From contig CAZHDW010000004.1 in NCBI GenBank assembly GCA_964531265.1, forward strand, positions 62,001 to 126,000: a stretch of DNA of 64,000 bases, read 5' to 3'. A model generated the notes under the pieces. The model was not told where the DNA came from. It did not search any database and saw nothing but the letters and a program-made list of their open reading frames with translations. This DNA is from Hominenteromicrobium sp964531265 (GTDB lineage Bacteria; Bacillota; Clostridia; Oscillospirales; Acutalibacteraceae). Within the stretch, counting starts at the first letter, position 1, and each line of letters opens with the position of its first letter. Of this stretch, positions 35,748-43,875 are shown piece after piece. The translations under genes were made by a program, and so were the position numbers.

Positions 35748-35778
35748 TTGACAGGTAGTTACTACCGCATGATATGCT
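35748..35778 (+). promoter_or_regulatory. MerR-type promoter and operator of the reductase operon
   Basis: A perfect TTGACA (35748-35753) is followed after 19 bases by TATGCT (35773-35778). The long spacer contains a perfect 6-1-6 dyad, GGTAGT-T-ACTACC (35754-35766). A dyad inside an over-long spacer is the hallmark of MerR-family activated promoters. The dyad is short, and an HxlR- or MarR-type repressor site is the alternative. No regulator gene is adjacent. Confidence 0.6.
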
Positions 35779-35810
35779 ATTATCAACGAAAAACAATGGA
35801 GGTATTGGAA

Positions 35811-36338
35811 ATGGAAATCAATCTCGAAAATTTTGCTTCTGCAAAATACGATGTCTTTTCAATGTTTAATAATCAGTGGGCTCTTTGCACTGCGGGAACA
35901 CCGGAGGAATACAACACCATGACGATCGGCTGGGGCACAATGGGTACTATCTGGGGGCCTGCAAATCACGGCAAGCAGATCATCACCGTTTTCCTGCGCG
36001 AAAGCCGCAAGACAAGTGAGATACTCCTTAAAAACGACAATTTTACCGTCTGCTTCTTCCCCGAGGAAAACAGAAAGGATCTTCTGGTGCTCGGCTCAAA
36101 ATCCGGAAACGATGTTCCCGATAAGGTCAATCTGACCGCTCTGACACCAAAGGCTGCCGGAGACGGAGTCGGCTTTGAGCAGGCAAGTCTTACCTTCGTC
36201 TGCAAGAAGCTCCACACTCACCTCATGGGCAAGGACGAGCTCCCCGACTTCCTCAGCGATACGCTTTATAAGAACGGAGACTTCCACTACGCATTTATGG
36301 GTGAAGTAGTTGATGTTTTCGGAACTATCGATGAATGA
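35811..36338 (+). CDS. Flavin reductase-like FMN-binding split-barrel protein
   Basis: A 175-residue protein of the flavin reductase family, which binds FMN and may pass electrons from NAD(P)H to flavin or to quinone-like substrates. Family features are NTMTIGWGTMGTIWG (around residue 40), a loop with FLRESRKTSEILLKND, and DNFTVCFFPEENRKDLLVLGSKSG. GGAGGT seven bases before the ATG at 35811 decides the start over two upstream Mets. It is the first gene of a seven-gene redox operon under the MerR-type promoter. Confidence 0.85.
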   Translation: MEINLENFASAKYDVFSMFNNQWALCTAGTPEEYNTMTIGWGTMGTIWGPANHGKQIITVFLRESRKTSEILLKNDNFTVCFFPEENRKDLLVLGSKSGNDVPDKVNLTALTPKAAGDGVGFEQASLTFVCKKLHTHLMGKDELPDFLSDTLYKNGDFHYAFMGEVVDVFGTIDE

Positions 36339-36363
36339 ATTCAATTAACAGGAGGCTATCATC

Positions 36364-37206
36364 ATGAATTTCACACTCAGTAACGGACTTAATATGCCGG
36401 CAGTCGGCATAGGCACCTTCAAAATGACACCTGCTCAGGCCGAGGCTGCTGTTCTGTGCGCTCTCTCTAACGGCTACCGAATGATCGACACAGCTCAGGC
36501 ATATATGAATGAGCGTGCAGTTGGCCGTGCAGTTAAAAAATCCGGTGTACCGCGTGAGGATATCTTTATCTCGACTAAGATATGGGCCAGCCAGTATAAC
36601 ACCGAGGGTACTGTGGAAAAGAGCCTCGAGCTTCTCGGTACCGACTATGTTGACCTCATGTTCATTCACCAGCCCTCCGGCGACTTCATGGCAGGCTACA
36701 GAAAGCTTGAGGAAGCATATAAGTCCGGCAAGATCAAATCCATCGGCATTTCAAACTTCAAGGGTGAAAAGCTTGAAAAGCTCCTCAACGAGTGCGAAAT
36801 CAAGCCGCATGTGATACAGATGGAGGCTCACCCCTACTTCATGGATGACGCAACCATATCCCGTTTGTCCGAATGTGGCTGCCGCGTAATGGCATGGTAT
36901 CCGCTTGGCCACGGCGACAAGGGTCTGCTTGAAGAGCCGGTCTTTACCGCTCTTGCCGAGAAACACGGCAAGTCCACAGCACAGATCATTCTGAGATGGC
37001 ATGTTCAGGTCGGCAATCAGGTAATACCCGGCTCAAACAATCCCGACCACATCAAGGCAAACCACGATATTTTCGATTTCGAGCTCACAGCCGACGAGAT
37101 GAACGAGATTGCCAAGCTCAACAAGAACACCAGATATTACAATGCTACCGATGAAATGGTAGAAAGATACGCAGGCTTTGTTATCGATCTTGACAGTCAG
37201 GAGTGA
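36364..37206 (+). CDS. Aldo/keto reductase (first of four)
   Basis: A 280-residue NAD(P)H-dependent TIM-barrel reductase of carbonyl groups. The catalytic tetrad is visible as Asp42, Tyr47, Lys72 and His102 (IDTAQAYMNE, STKIW, FIHQPSG). The coenzyme-binding segment is VIPGSNNPDHIKAN. Close in type to 2,5-diketogluconate reductase/YvgN enzymes that detoxify methylglyoxal and other aldehydes. AACAGGAGG precedes the ATG. It lies 25 bases after the flavin reductase and 4 bases before the next gene. Confidence 0.92.
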   Translation: MNFTLSNGLNMPAVGIGTFKMTPAQAEAAVLCALSNGYRMIDTAQAYMNERAVGRAVKKSGVPREDIFISTKIWASQYNTEGTVEKSLELLGTDYVDLMFIHQPSGDFMAGYRKLEEAYKSGKIKSIGISNFKGEKLEKLLNECEIKPHVIQMEAHPYFMDDATISRLSECGCRVMAWYPLGHGDKGLLEEPVFTALAEKHGKSTAQIILRWHVQVGNQVIPGSNNPDHIKANHDIFDFELTADEMNEIAKLNKNTRYYNATDEMVERYAGFVIDLDSQE

Positions 37207-37210
37207 TAAA

Positions 37211-37657
37211 ATGAAGATCGTATTTCTGAACGGCAGTCCCAACAAGAACGGCAATACCGCAGCTCTTGCAGGCACTCTCCTGAAGGGTCATAAATTCGAA
37301 ACAGTCAGCCTCACCGACTACAGGATAAACGCCTATGGTCAGGAGCTTGAGGGCGACCAATTTGATGAGGTTTTGGAGAAAGTGACCTCCGCCGATGTAC
37401 TCGTTATCGGCTCTCCCCTCTATTGGCACAACATCTGCGGCTCTGTCAGAAACTTTCTTGACAGATGCTACGGCCCGGTCGAGGCAGGTTCTCTCAGCGG
37501 TAAGCTCTTCTTCGTTTTCCAGGGTGCTGCTCCTGAGAAATGGATGCTTGAGGCCGGCGAATACACTATCTCAAGATTTGCTTCCCTCTACGGAATGAGC
37601 TATCAGGGCATGGCAACAACAATCAAGGAAGCCGCTGTGCTTTCTTCAAAGCTTTAA
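37211..37657 (+). CDS. NADPH-dependent FMN reductase/flavodoxin-like protein
   Basis: A 148-residue flavodoxin-fold reductase. The FMN phosphate loop is LNGSPNKNGNTAAL at the N-terminus, and IGSPLYWHNICGSVRNFLDR is the conserved second flavin loop. Such proteins act as quinone or azo-type reductases. It is slightly shorter than common 180-residue members but has no visible break. The ATG at 37211 follows AGGAG in the end of the preceding gene, so the two are tightly coupled. Confidence 0.85.
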   Translation: MKIVFLNGSPNKNGNTAALAGTLLKGHKFETVSLTDYRINAYGQELEGDQFDEVLEKVTSADVLVIGSPLYWHNICGSVRNFLDRCYGPVEAGSLSGKLFFVFQGAAPEKWMLEAGEYTISRFASLYGMSYQGMATTIKEAAVLSSKL

Positions 37658-37669
37658 GGAGAAATAAAA

Positions 37670-38032
37670 ATGATTAATAATGTAATCGCTGCATCGGACA
37701 GATTCTGGAAAGCCATGGAGGATGCCAATGAAGCCGGTATGCGTGCCGGAGCTGATGCAAATTGCAATTTTGTGCACATCGGCATGACCTGCAAGCTTGA
37801 ACAGGAAATAGAATGCTATACAAAGGGTCTTTTCAAGCCCACCGAGCTTGTATTCCATGACAAGAAGGCCGAAATATTCGGCGAGACAGCTATCGTTCTT
37901 ACCGACTGTGATTATGGTCTCCTGCTTGGCGGAAATCCGGTAACACATCATTTTGCAGTCACTGAGGTTTACCAGTTGCGCGGCGAAGACTGGATACTCA
38001 TCCAGTTCACCTTTACCGCACTTGTACATTGA
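37670..38032 (+). CDS. NTF2-like (SnoaL/DUF4440-type) small protein
   Basis: A 120-residue protein with the helix-then-sheet pattern of the NTF2-like fold: an N-terminal helix (IAASDRFWKAMEDAN), a short loop, then strands with ETAIVLTDCDYGLLLGG and EDWILIQFTFTALV at the end. Family members bind or isomerise small hydrophobic molecules; no catalytic residues can be named here. AAGGAG precedes the ATG. Position inside the reductase operon suggests a substrate-handling role, by inference. Confidence 0.65.
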   Translation: MINNVIAASDRFWKAMEDANEAGMRAGADANCNFVHIGMTCKLEQEIECYTKGLFKPTELVFHDKKAEIFGETAIVLTDCDYGLLLGGNPVTHHFAVTEVYQLRGEDWILIQFTFTALVH

Positions 38033-38057
38033 TTTAATGGCAAAGGAGTTAATAAAA

Positions 38058-38924
38058 ATGGAATTCAAGACATTATCAAACGGAGTTAAAATGCCTCTCG
38101 AGGGCTTCGGTGTTTTTCAGGTACGCGACAAAGAGGAATGCAAGCACTCCGTGCTCGAGGCTATCAAGGCTGGCTATCGTCTGATAGACACAGCCGCCTC
38201 CTACACCAACGAGGATGCAGTCGGCGAAGCTGTAAGAGAAGCAATAGCAGAGGGTATCTGCACACGTGAAGAGCTGTTCATCACTTCAAAAATGTGGGTT
38301 CAGGATATGCAGAACTACGACATGGCAAAGGCAGCCATTGATGCATCACTGAACGCTATGGGACTTGAATATCTCGATCTCTACCTGCTGCACCAGGCTA
38401 TGAAGGACTATTTCAGTGCCTGGCGTGCAATAGAGGATGCTTACCGCGAGGGCAAGCTCCGTGCAATCGGTGTTTCAAACTTCTATCCGCATGTTCTGAC
38501 AAACTTCTGCGAGACTGTAGAAATAAAGCCAATGGTCAACCAGATCGAAACCCACCCGTTCTACACACAGGAGAAGGCTCTCGAAACCATGCAGGAGTAC
38601 AATGTTCATCCTGAGGCTTGGGCTCCGCTCGGCGGTGGCAGATATGACCCGTTCGAAAACGAGATGCTCCAGTCCATTGCAGCAGCACACGGCAAGAATG
38701 TGGCTCAGGTCATTCTGCGTTGGAATGTTCAGCGCGGCGTAACGGTTATTCCGAAGTCAACACACAAGGAACGCATCGAGCAGAACTTCGACATCTGGGA
38801 TTTCACGCTTACAGCGGAAGAAATGCAGCAGATAGCTTCCCTCGATATGGGATATCAGGGTACGGCTGTCAAGCATTTTGATCCGGAATTCGTAAAGATG
38901 TGCACCAGAAGAAACATTCACTAA
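38058..38924 (+). CDS. Aldo/keto reductase (second of four)
   Basis: A 288-residue member of the same family as its neighbours. The tetrad is Asp44, Tyr49, Lys78 and His112 (IDTAASYTNE, TSKMW, LLHQAMKDY). The coenzyme loop is VIPKSTHKERIEQN. Its late region diverges from the first paralogue (LGGGRYDPFENEML), so the four enzymes are not recent copies. AAAGGAGTT precedes the ATG at 38058; upstream in-frame codons overlap the NTF2-like gene. Confidence 0.92.
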   Translation: MEFKTLSNGVKMPLEGFGVFQVRDKEECKHSVLEAIKAGYRLIDTAASYTNEDAVGEAVREAIAEGICTREELFITSKMWVQDMQNYDMAKAAIDASLNAMGLEYLDLYLLHQAMKDYFSAWRAIEDAYREGKLRAIGVSNFYPHVLTNFCETVEIKPMVNQIETHPFYTQEKALETMQEYNVHPEAWAPLGGGRYDPFENEMLQSIAAAHGKNVAQVILRWNVQRGVTVIPKSTHKERIEQNFDIWDFTLTAEEMQQIASLDMGYQGTAVKHFDPEFVKMCTRRNIH

Positions 38925-38942
38925 TTTGATTGGGTGATATTA

Positions 38943-39785
38943 ATGAACAATTCTATTCTTCTTAACAACGGCGTAGAGATGCCCCAGCTCGGCTTCGGCA
39001 CCATAATGCAGTTTGGTGAACAGGTATCCGACAATGTGGCCTTTGCTCTGAACAATGGCTACAAGCTCATAGATACCGCCAACCGCTACGGAAATGAGGT
39101 CGAGGTCGGCGTGGGCCTCAAGCGTTCGAGTCTCAGGCGCGAGGAATTCTTCCTCGAGACCAAGCTCGCCCCCACTCTCTATGAGAACGACAGTGCTATT
39201 GATGATACCTTGCTCCGCCTCGGTGTTGATTACATCGACCTCATGATACTTCATCATCCGGTCAACAACTACATCTATGCGTACAAGATGCTTGAGAAGG
39301 CTTATAAAGCAGGAAAGCTCAGGGCAATCGGCGTTTCAAACTTTCCGGTGGAAAAGCTTCAGGAGGTTCTGGATAGCTGCGAGGTTACTCCTGCCGTGAT
39401 GCAGGTCGAATGCCACCCCTACTTCCCGGCCGAAAAGGTCAAGCCTTTCTGCGACGAAGCCGGAATAAAGCTGCAATCCTGGTATCCGCTCGGACATGGC
39501 AATGCCGACTTGATAAACGACCCGGTGTTCTCCGCACTTGCCGAAAAGTATGGCAAGACCGCTGTGCAGGTCATTCTCAGATGGCATATACAGATGGGCT
39601 TCAGCCTTGTACCCGGAAGCAAAACTCCGATCCATATCAAGGAGAATGCAGAGATCTTCGACTTCTCCCTCACCGATGAGGAAATGAGTCTTATAGCAAC
39701 CCTCAACAAGCACGAGCCCTTCTATAAGGTAACTGCGGAATCGTTACAGAGGCTTGCTACAACAAAGTGCAATTTTGAAGAATAA
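38943..39785 (+). CDS. Aldo/keto reductase (third of four)
   Basis: A 280-residue enzyme most like the first paralogue. The tetrad is Asp44, Tyr49, Lys74 and His104 (IDTANRYGNE, LETKLA, ILHHPVNNY); VPGSKTPIHIKEN forms the coenzyme loop. The ATG at 38943 has GGGTG eight bases upstream; a GTG three codons earlier is possible. A strong GC hairpin follows before the fourth reductase, so the level of that last gene may differ. Confidence 0.92.
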   Translation: MNNSILLNNGVEMPQLGFGTIMQFGEQVSDNVAFALNNGYKLIDTANRYGNEVEVGVGLKRSSLRREEFFLETKLAPTLYENDSAIDDTLLRLGVDYIDLMILHHPVNNYIYAYKMLEKAYKAGKLRAIGVSNFPVEKLQEVLDSCEVTPAVMQVECHPYFPAEKVKPFCDEAGIKLQSWYPLGHGNADLINDPVFSALAEKYGKTAVQVILRWHIQMGFSLVPGSKTPIHIKENAEIFDFSLTDEEMSLIATLNKHEPFYKVTAESLQRLATTKCNFEE

Positions 39786-39795
39786 TGCATATATG

Positions 39796-39827
39796 TACCC
39801 CCACACTGCTGCGGCAGCGTGGGGGTA
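39796..39827 (+). terminator. Intra-operon GC hairpin without T run
   Basis: A nine-bp perfect stem (39796-39804 with 39819-39827) extended by three more pairs around a mismatch. It is followed by AT-rich sequence but no T run. It is more likely an RNA-processing or stability element, or a leaky terminator, than a true end of transcription. Confidence 0.5.
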
Positions 39828-39858
39828 TGAATTAATAATTTTGAAAGGAAATGATAAT

Positions 39859-40974
39859 ATGAGTAAGCTCGGTTTTGGTTTTATGCGTCTTCCGCTCACC
39901 GACCCCAAGGACGGCTCCGCTGTTGATATACCAACGCTGACAAAAATGGTCGATATGTATATGGCATCCGGCAACAACTATTTTGACACTGCATTCAGAT
40001 ATTGTGATTTTGCAAGTGAACCTGCCTTGAAGCAGACGCTTACAAGCCGCTATCCAAGAGAAGCATATGAGCTGACCGACAAAATAACCCTTGGCTTTGT
40101 AAAGACCGAGGACGAGCAGGAGCCCTATTTCAGAAATCAGCTTGAACGTTGCGGCGTCGAGTATTTTGACAATTACCTCATCCATAATATCAATTCTGAT
40201 TTCTACAAAAAGGCACAGCAGCTTCACACCTTTGAATTCATACAGAGAATGAAAGAAATGGGTCTGTGCAAGAGAACCGGCGTGTCCTTCCACGGGACAC
40301 CGGAGCTGCTTGAGGAGCTACTCAACAGCTATCCGGAGATCGACCTCGTTCAGCTTCAATTGAACTATGCCGACTGGGATGACGCCGGAGTTCAGTCACG
40401 TCGCTGCTATGAGATATGCGAAGCACATAACAAGACTGTGCTCGTAATGGAGCCTGTTAAGGGCGGCAACCTTGCAAACCTCCCGGATGAAGCCGCATCT
40501 CTGCTGAAAGCATGTCATCCCGATTGGAGCCAGGCTTCATGGGCAATACGCTTTGCAGCCAGTCAGCCGGCTGTATATCGAGTCCTCAGCGGCATGTCAA
40601 CACTTGAGCAGGTAGAGGACAACACCGGATATATGAAGGATTTCACACCACTGACACAGGAGGAGTTTGAGCTCTGCCGCAGGGCAGCAGCCATTTTCAA
40701 GGCCAACACAGCCATTCCCTGTACCGGATGCGGATATTGTGAGGGGGACTGTCCGCAGAATATCGCAATACCGAACTATTTTGCCCTCTATAACGAAGAA
40801 AAGCGTTCGAGCGTCAACTATGTTCATGCGTCGGGCTTCTATTATAAGGCTCTCAGTGAATCTCGCGGCAAGGCCAGTGAATGCCTTGAATGCGGTCTGT
40901 GTGAAAAGAACTGCCCACAGAACATCAATATCCGTGAGCAGTTAAAGAACGTTGCGGCTGTATTTGAAAAGTAA
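39859..40974 (+). CDS. Aldo/keto reductase with C-terminal 4Fe-4S ferredoxin domain
   Basis: A 371-residue COG1453-type protein. The barrel starts with LGFGFMRLPLTDPKDG and has FDTAFRYCDF and NYLIHNINSDFY in catalytic positions. The C-terminus adds two cysteine clusters, CTGCGYCEGDCPQ and CLECGLCEKNCPQ, typical of two 4Fe-4S centres. It may take electrons from ferredoxin or flavodoxin rather than NADPH. GAAAGGAAATG precedes the ATG at 39859. Last gene of the operon; only six bases separate it from a converging gene, with no terminator between. Confidence 0.9.
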   Translation: MSKLGFGFMRLPLTDPKDGSAVDIPTLTKMVDMYMASGNNYFDTAFRYCDFASEPALKQTLTSRYPREAYELTDKITLGFVKTEDEQEPYFRNQLERCGVEYFDNYLIHNINSDFYKKAQQLHTFEFIQRMKEMGLCKRTGVSFHGTPELLEELLNSYPEIDLVQLQLNYADWDDAGVQSRRCYEICEAHNKTVLVMEPVKGGNLANLPDEAASLLKACHPDWSQASWAIRFAASQPAVYRVLSGMSTLEQVEDNTGYMKDFTPLTQEEFELCRRAAAIFKANTAIPCTGCGYCEGDCPQNIAIPNYFALYNEEKRSSVNYVHASGFYYKALSESRGKASECLECGLCEKNCPQNINIREQLKNVAAVFEK

Positions 40975-40980
40975 TAAGAG

Positions 40981-41265
40981 CTAAAACGAAATTATCTTAC
41001 GGTAATTTTCGAGTCCATGGCCGTCGATTTCATCGTCATGATCACGATACTTCCATGTCGAGCGCAGTGCATACACAAACATATGAATCTTGTCCTTTTT
41101 ATGCTTTGTCACCGCACACACCTGCGTACCGGAGTATCCATCCGCAGTGGTGCCGGAATCGAACGATGTCAGTATCACCGAATGATCCAGATCGTGCGGA
41201 TCGAAATATAGCTGATGCTTCTCGGCCCACAGCTTATATGCAGCTTTCAGTTGTCCTTTTGTCAT
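40981..41265 (-). CDS. Small protein of unknown function
   Basis: A 94-residue soluble protein I do not recognise. It is rich in charged and aromatic residues (FDPHDLDHSVILTSFD, FVYALRSTWKYRDHDDEID), with no signal peptide or membrane helix. It is supported as a gene by a near-consensus minus-strand promoter (TTGACG, 17 bases, TATAAT) about 60 bases upstream and by GGTGGGG before the ATG. It converges with the reductase operon at six bases distance. Confidence 0.65.
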   Translation of the reverse strand: MTKGQLKAAYKLWAEKHQLYFDPHDLDHSVILTSFDSGTTADGYSGTQVCAVTKHKKDKIHMFVYALRSTWKYRDHDDEIDGHGLENYRKIISF

Positions 41266-41320
41266 GGCTCAACCCCACCTTACTGTATTTTGACATAACA
41301 GTAGCTCGCTTAATAACTCC

Positions 41321-41349
41321 ATTATAAGCACAACTTGCTAAATCGTCAA
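41321..41349 (-). promoter_or_regulatory. Sigma-A promoter of the small unknown gene
   Basis: Minus-strand TTGACG (41344-41349) and perfect TATAAT (41321-41326), 17 bases apart. Confidence 0.7.
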
Positions 41350-41358
41350 GCAGCAAAA

Positions 41359-41410
41359 CCGAAACGAAAACAACCTTTGCTATCATCGCGTGTTTTCGCT
41401 TCGGTTTTTT
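41359..41410 (+). terminator. Plus-strand terminator beyond a convergent gene
   Basis: A 12-pair stem with one mismatch (41359-41371 with 41392-41404) followed by six Ts on the plus strand. No plus-strand gene ends here; the nearest is the reductase operon ending at 40974. It is the first terminator that operon would meet, after crossing the small gene antisense. The rest of the 303-base gap holds the promoters of the flanking genes. Confidence 0.7.
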
Positions 41411-41494
41411 GTCGTTTTTAAAGGCTAAATGTGATTATAGACAAAACAAATATATATATCCCGATAAAAAAAGACAAATTTACCATAGAAACAC

Positions 41495-41523
41495 TGGAAA
41501 TTACCCGCCCGTTGTGTTATAGT
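41495..41523 (+). promoter_or_regulatory. Putative promoter of the GH95 gene
   Basis: TGGAAA (41495-41500) and TATAGT (41518-41523) with a 17-base spacer, about 45 bases before the GH95 ATG. Confidence 0.5.
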
Positions 41524-41568
41524 GTTATGGGTGCGAATTTAACCACACGATACACAAGGAGGAGTCTT

Positions 41569-43845
41569 ATGAATTCCAACACTCTTTATTATAAACAACC
41601 GGCAGCTTATTGGATGGATGCCCTGCCGCTCGGAAACGGTTCTCTCGGTGCTATGTGCTACAGCGGCACCTTGAATGATAAATTGATTTTAAACCACGAT
41701 ACTCTCTGGACGGGCTGTCCGCGTGTACCTGAAAAGGAAACCGCCTACAGCGCCTATGTTAAGGCTCAGGAGCTTTCCGCCGAGGGCAAATATGAAGAGG
41801 CTCAGCGTGAGCTTGAGGAAAACTTCCTGTGCTGCTGGTCTCAGGCCTATATGCCGTTCGGCGAGATGCTGCTTGACTTCGACGAGACCGGAGCCTCCGA
41901 ATATGAACGAAAGCTCGATCTCTCAAATGCCGTACTTACAAGTAAATTCAAGGGCGCTTCGACCGAATATATCAAAACTGCGTTTATATCCCATCCGCAC
42001 AATGTGCTTGTCTACAGAATAGAATCCGGAAACGGTGTTCCGTTCTCATTCACGCTACGTCTGCGCTCCCCTCTTCGCTCAGTCGTATTCACTAAGGGCG
42101 AAACACTCATTGCCGACGGCGAATGCCCGGGTGATTCTGACCGCAACAGTAAAATTTATCCGTGCAACAGCCTTGTCTACTATGATAATGACAATGAGCG
42201 CGGCATACAATTCCGTGGTGCTGCAAAGCTGGACTGCAACGGTGAGGTTTTTGTCGGCGATGATTCACTGAGAATACAGGACGCCACCGATGTCACTGTT
42301 TATTTCTCTATCAGCACAAGCTATAATGGCTTTGACCATTCCCCGTTCCTTGACGGGCGCGAATACAAGGATGCATGCCTGAGCACGATTGAGGCCGCCG
42401 CTTCCCTGGGCTTTGATAACCTTATCCATGCACATATCGCCGACTATCGCGGGTATTACGACCGAGTTTCCCTGCATTTGCAGGATGACACCATTCTCTC
42501 TCCGACGGATGAGCGTCTGGCGGCATTTCATGATAATTCCTCGGATATGGCTCTCTATGAGCTGCTGTTCAACTTCGGCAGATATCTACTTATAGCCTCG
42601 TCAAGAGCCGGTACGCAGGCGACGAATCTACAGGGAATTTGGAACAACAGCACAAAGCCATCGTGGAACTCAAACTATACGATAAATATAAATACTGAGA
42701 TGAATTACTGGCCGGTTCTGCGCTGCAACATGCCGGAGCTGATGCAGCCGATTATCGATCTGGTGGAAAAGCTGTCGGTAACCGGAGAGCAAACTGCCAG
42801 AGATTTTTACCACGCAGATGGCTTTGTCGCACACCACAACGCGGATATCTGGGGGCACTCGGTACCGGTTCCCGGAAATGCCTGCTGGGGCTACTGGGCC
42901 GGCGGCTCGGGCTGGCTGTGCCGTTCGGTTTACGAGGCATATGCCTTCTCCGGTGACAAGGAATATTTGAAAAACACTGCTCTGCCCCTTATGAAGAAGG
43001 CAGCTTTGTTCTACCTCTCGGTGCTTGTCAAGGATAATGACGGCTGCTATATTATAACCCCTGCGACCTCCCCGGAAAACACCTTCGGTTACGGTGAAGC
43101 CAAAGCAGCGGTTGCAAAGAGCACGGCCATGATGAACTCGATAGCGCTCGACCTCTTCATAAATTGCCGTACTGCCTGTGAAGCGCTCGACATAAATGAT
43201 GATTTCTACGCACGCATATGCGACGCAATCGAACACATGAAGCCGCTAAGCATTAGCGAAAACGGCGCTATACTCGAATGGAACGAGCCGCTCGATGAGA
43301 CAGAGATACACCACAGACATGTGTCCCATCTCTATGCGCTTCACCCGGCCTCCTTAATAACACCGGATGACACCGAGCTTTTCGAGGCCTGCCGTAAAAC
43401 TCTTGAAATACGCGGCGACGACGGCACTGGCTGGAGCCTTGCATGGAAGATCAATTTCTGGGCAAGACTTCATGACGGCAACCATGCCCTGAAACTTGTA
43501 GATCGCCTGCTGACACTTGTTCCCTCCTGGAGCAGTGAAAAAGAGGGCTATCACGGCGGTGGCGGTGTCTATCCTAATATGTTTGATGCTCATCCCCCGT
43601 TCCAGATAGACGGCAATTTCGGCGCTGTCAGCGGCATTTGCGAGATGCTGCTGCAATCCGACGGCAAAAACATCTATCTGCTGCCGGCACTGCCCGAAAA
43701 ATGGCAGAACGGCTCTGTTCGCGGACTTGCAGCCGAGGGCGGAATCACCGTGGATATGGCATGGCAGGGCGGCAAGCTGATAAGCTATGAGATTCATGGT
43801 GATCCATCTGCGTATAACGTCATAGACTGCCGCAGAGATAAATAA
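41569..43845 (+). CDS. Glycoside hydrolase family 95 (alpha-L-fucosidase type)
   Basis: A 758-residue enzyme of GH95, an inverting family whose members remove alpha-1,2-fucose (some alpha-L-galactose) from plant and host glycans. Signatures: WMDALPLGNGSLGAMCYSG near the N-terminus, LILNHDTLWTG, the NLQGIWNNS segment, and NINTEMNYWP, whose Asn pair corresponds to the water-activating asparagines of AfcA. Late motifs are HRHVSHLYALHP and GTGWSLAWKINFWARL. It has no signal peptide, so it would act on imported oligosaccharides. AAGGAGG precedes the ATG at 41569. It is followed by a GHL6-type gene 30 bases later. Confidence 0.9.
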   Translation: MNSNTLYYKQPAAYWMDALPLGNGSLGAMCYSGTLNDKLILNHDTLWTGCPRVPEKETAYSAYVKAQELSAEGKYEEAQRELEENFLCCWSQAYMPFGEMLLDFDETGASEYERKLDLSNAVLTSKFKGASTEYIKTAFISHPHNVLVYRIESGNGVPFSFTLRLRSPLRSVVFTKGETLIADGECPGDSDRNSKIYPCNSLVYYDNDNERGIQFRGAAKLDCNGEVFVGDDSLRIQDATDVTVYFSISTSYNGFDHSPFLDGREYKDACLSTIEAAASLGFDNLIHAHIADYRGYYDRVSLHLQDDTILSPTDERLAAFHDNSSDMALYELLFNFGRYLLIASSRAGTQATNLQGIWNNSTKPSWNSNYTININTEMNYWPVLRCNMPELMQPIIDLVEKLSVTGEQTARDFYHADGFVAHHNADIWGHSVPVPGNACWGYWAGGSGWLCRSVYEAYAFSGDKEYLKNTALPLMKKAALFYLSVLVKDNDGCYIITPATSPENTFGYGEAKAAVAKSTAMMNSIALDLFINCRTACEALDINDDFYARICDAIEHMKPLSISENGAILEWNEPLDETEIHHRHVSHLYALHPASLITPDDTELFEACRKTLEIRGDDGTGWSLAWKINFWARLHDGNHALKLVDRLLTLVPSWSSEKEGYHGGGGVYPNMFDAHPPFQIDGNFGAVSGICEMLLQSDGKNIYLLPALPEKWQNGSVRGLAAEGGITVDMAWQGGKLISYEIHGDPSAYNVIDCRRDK

Positions 43846-43875
43846 CATTCAATACAGTTTTTAGGAGAGAGTGAA

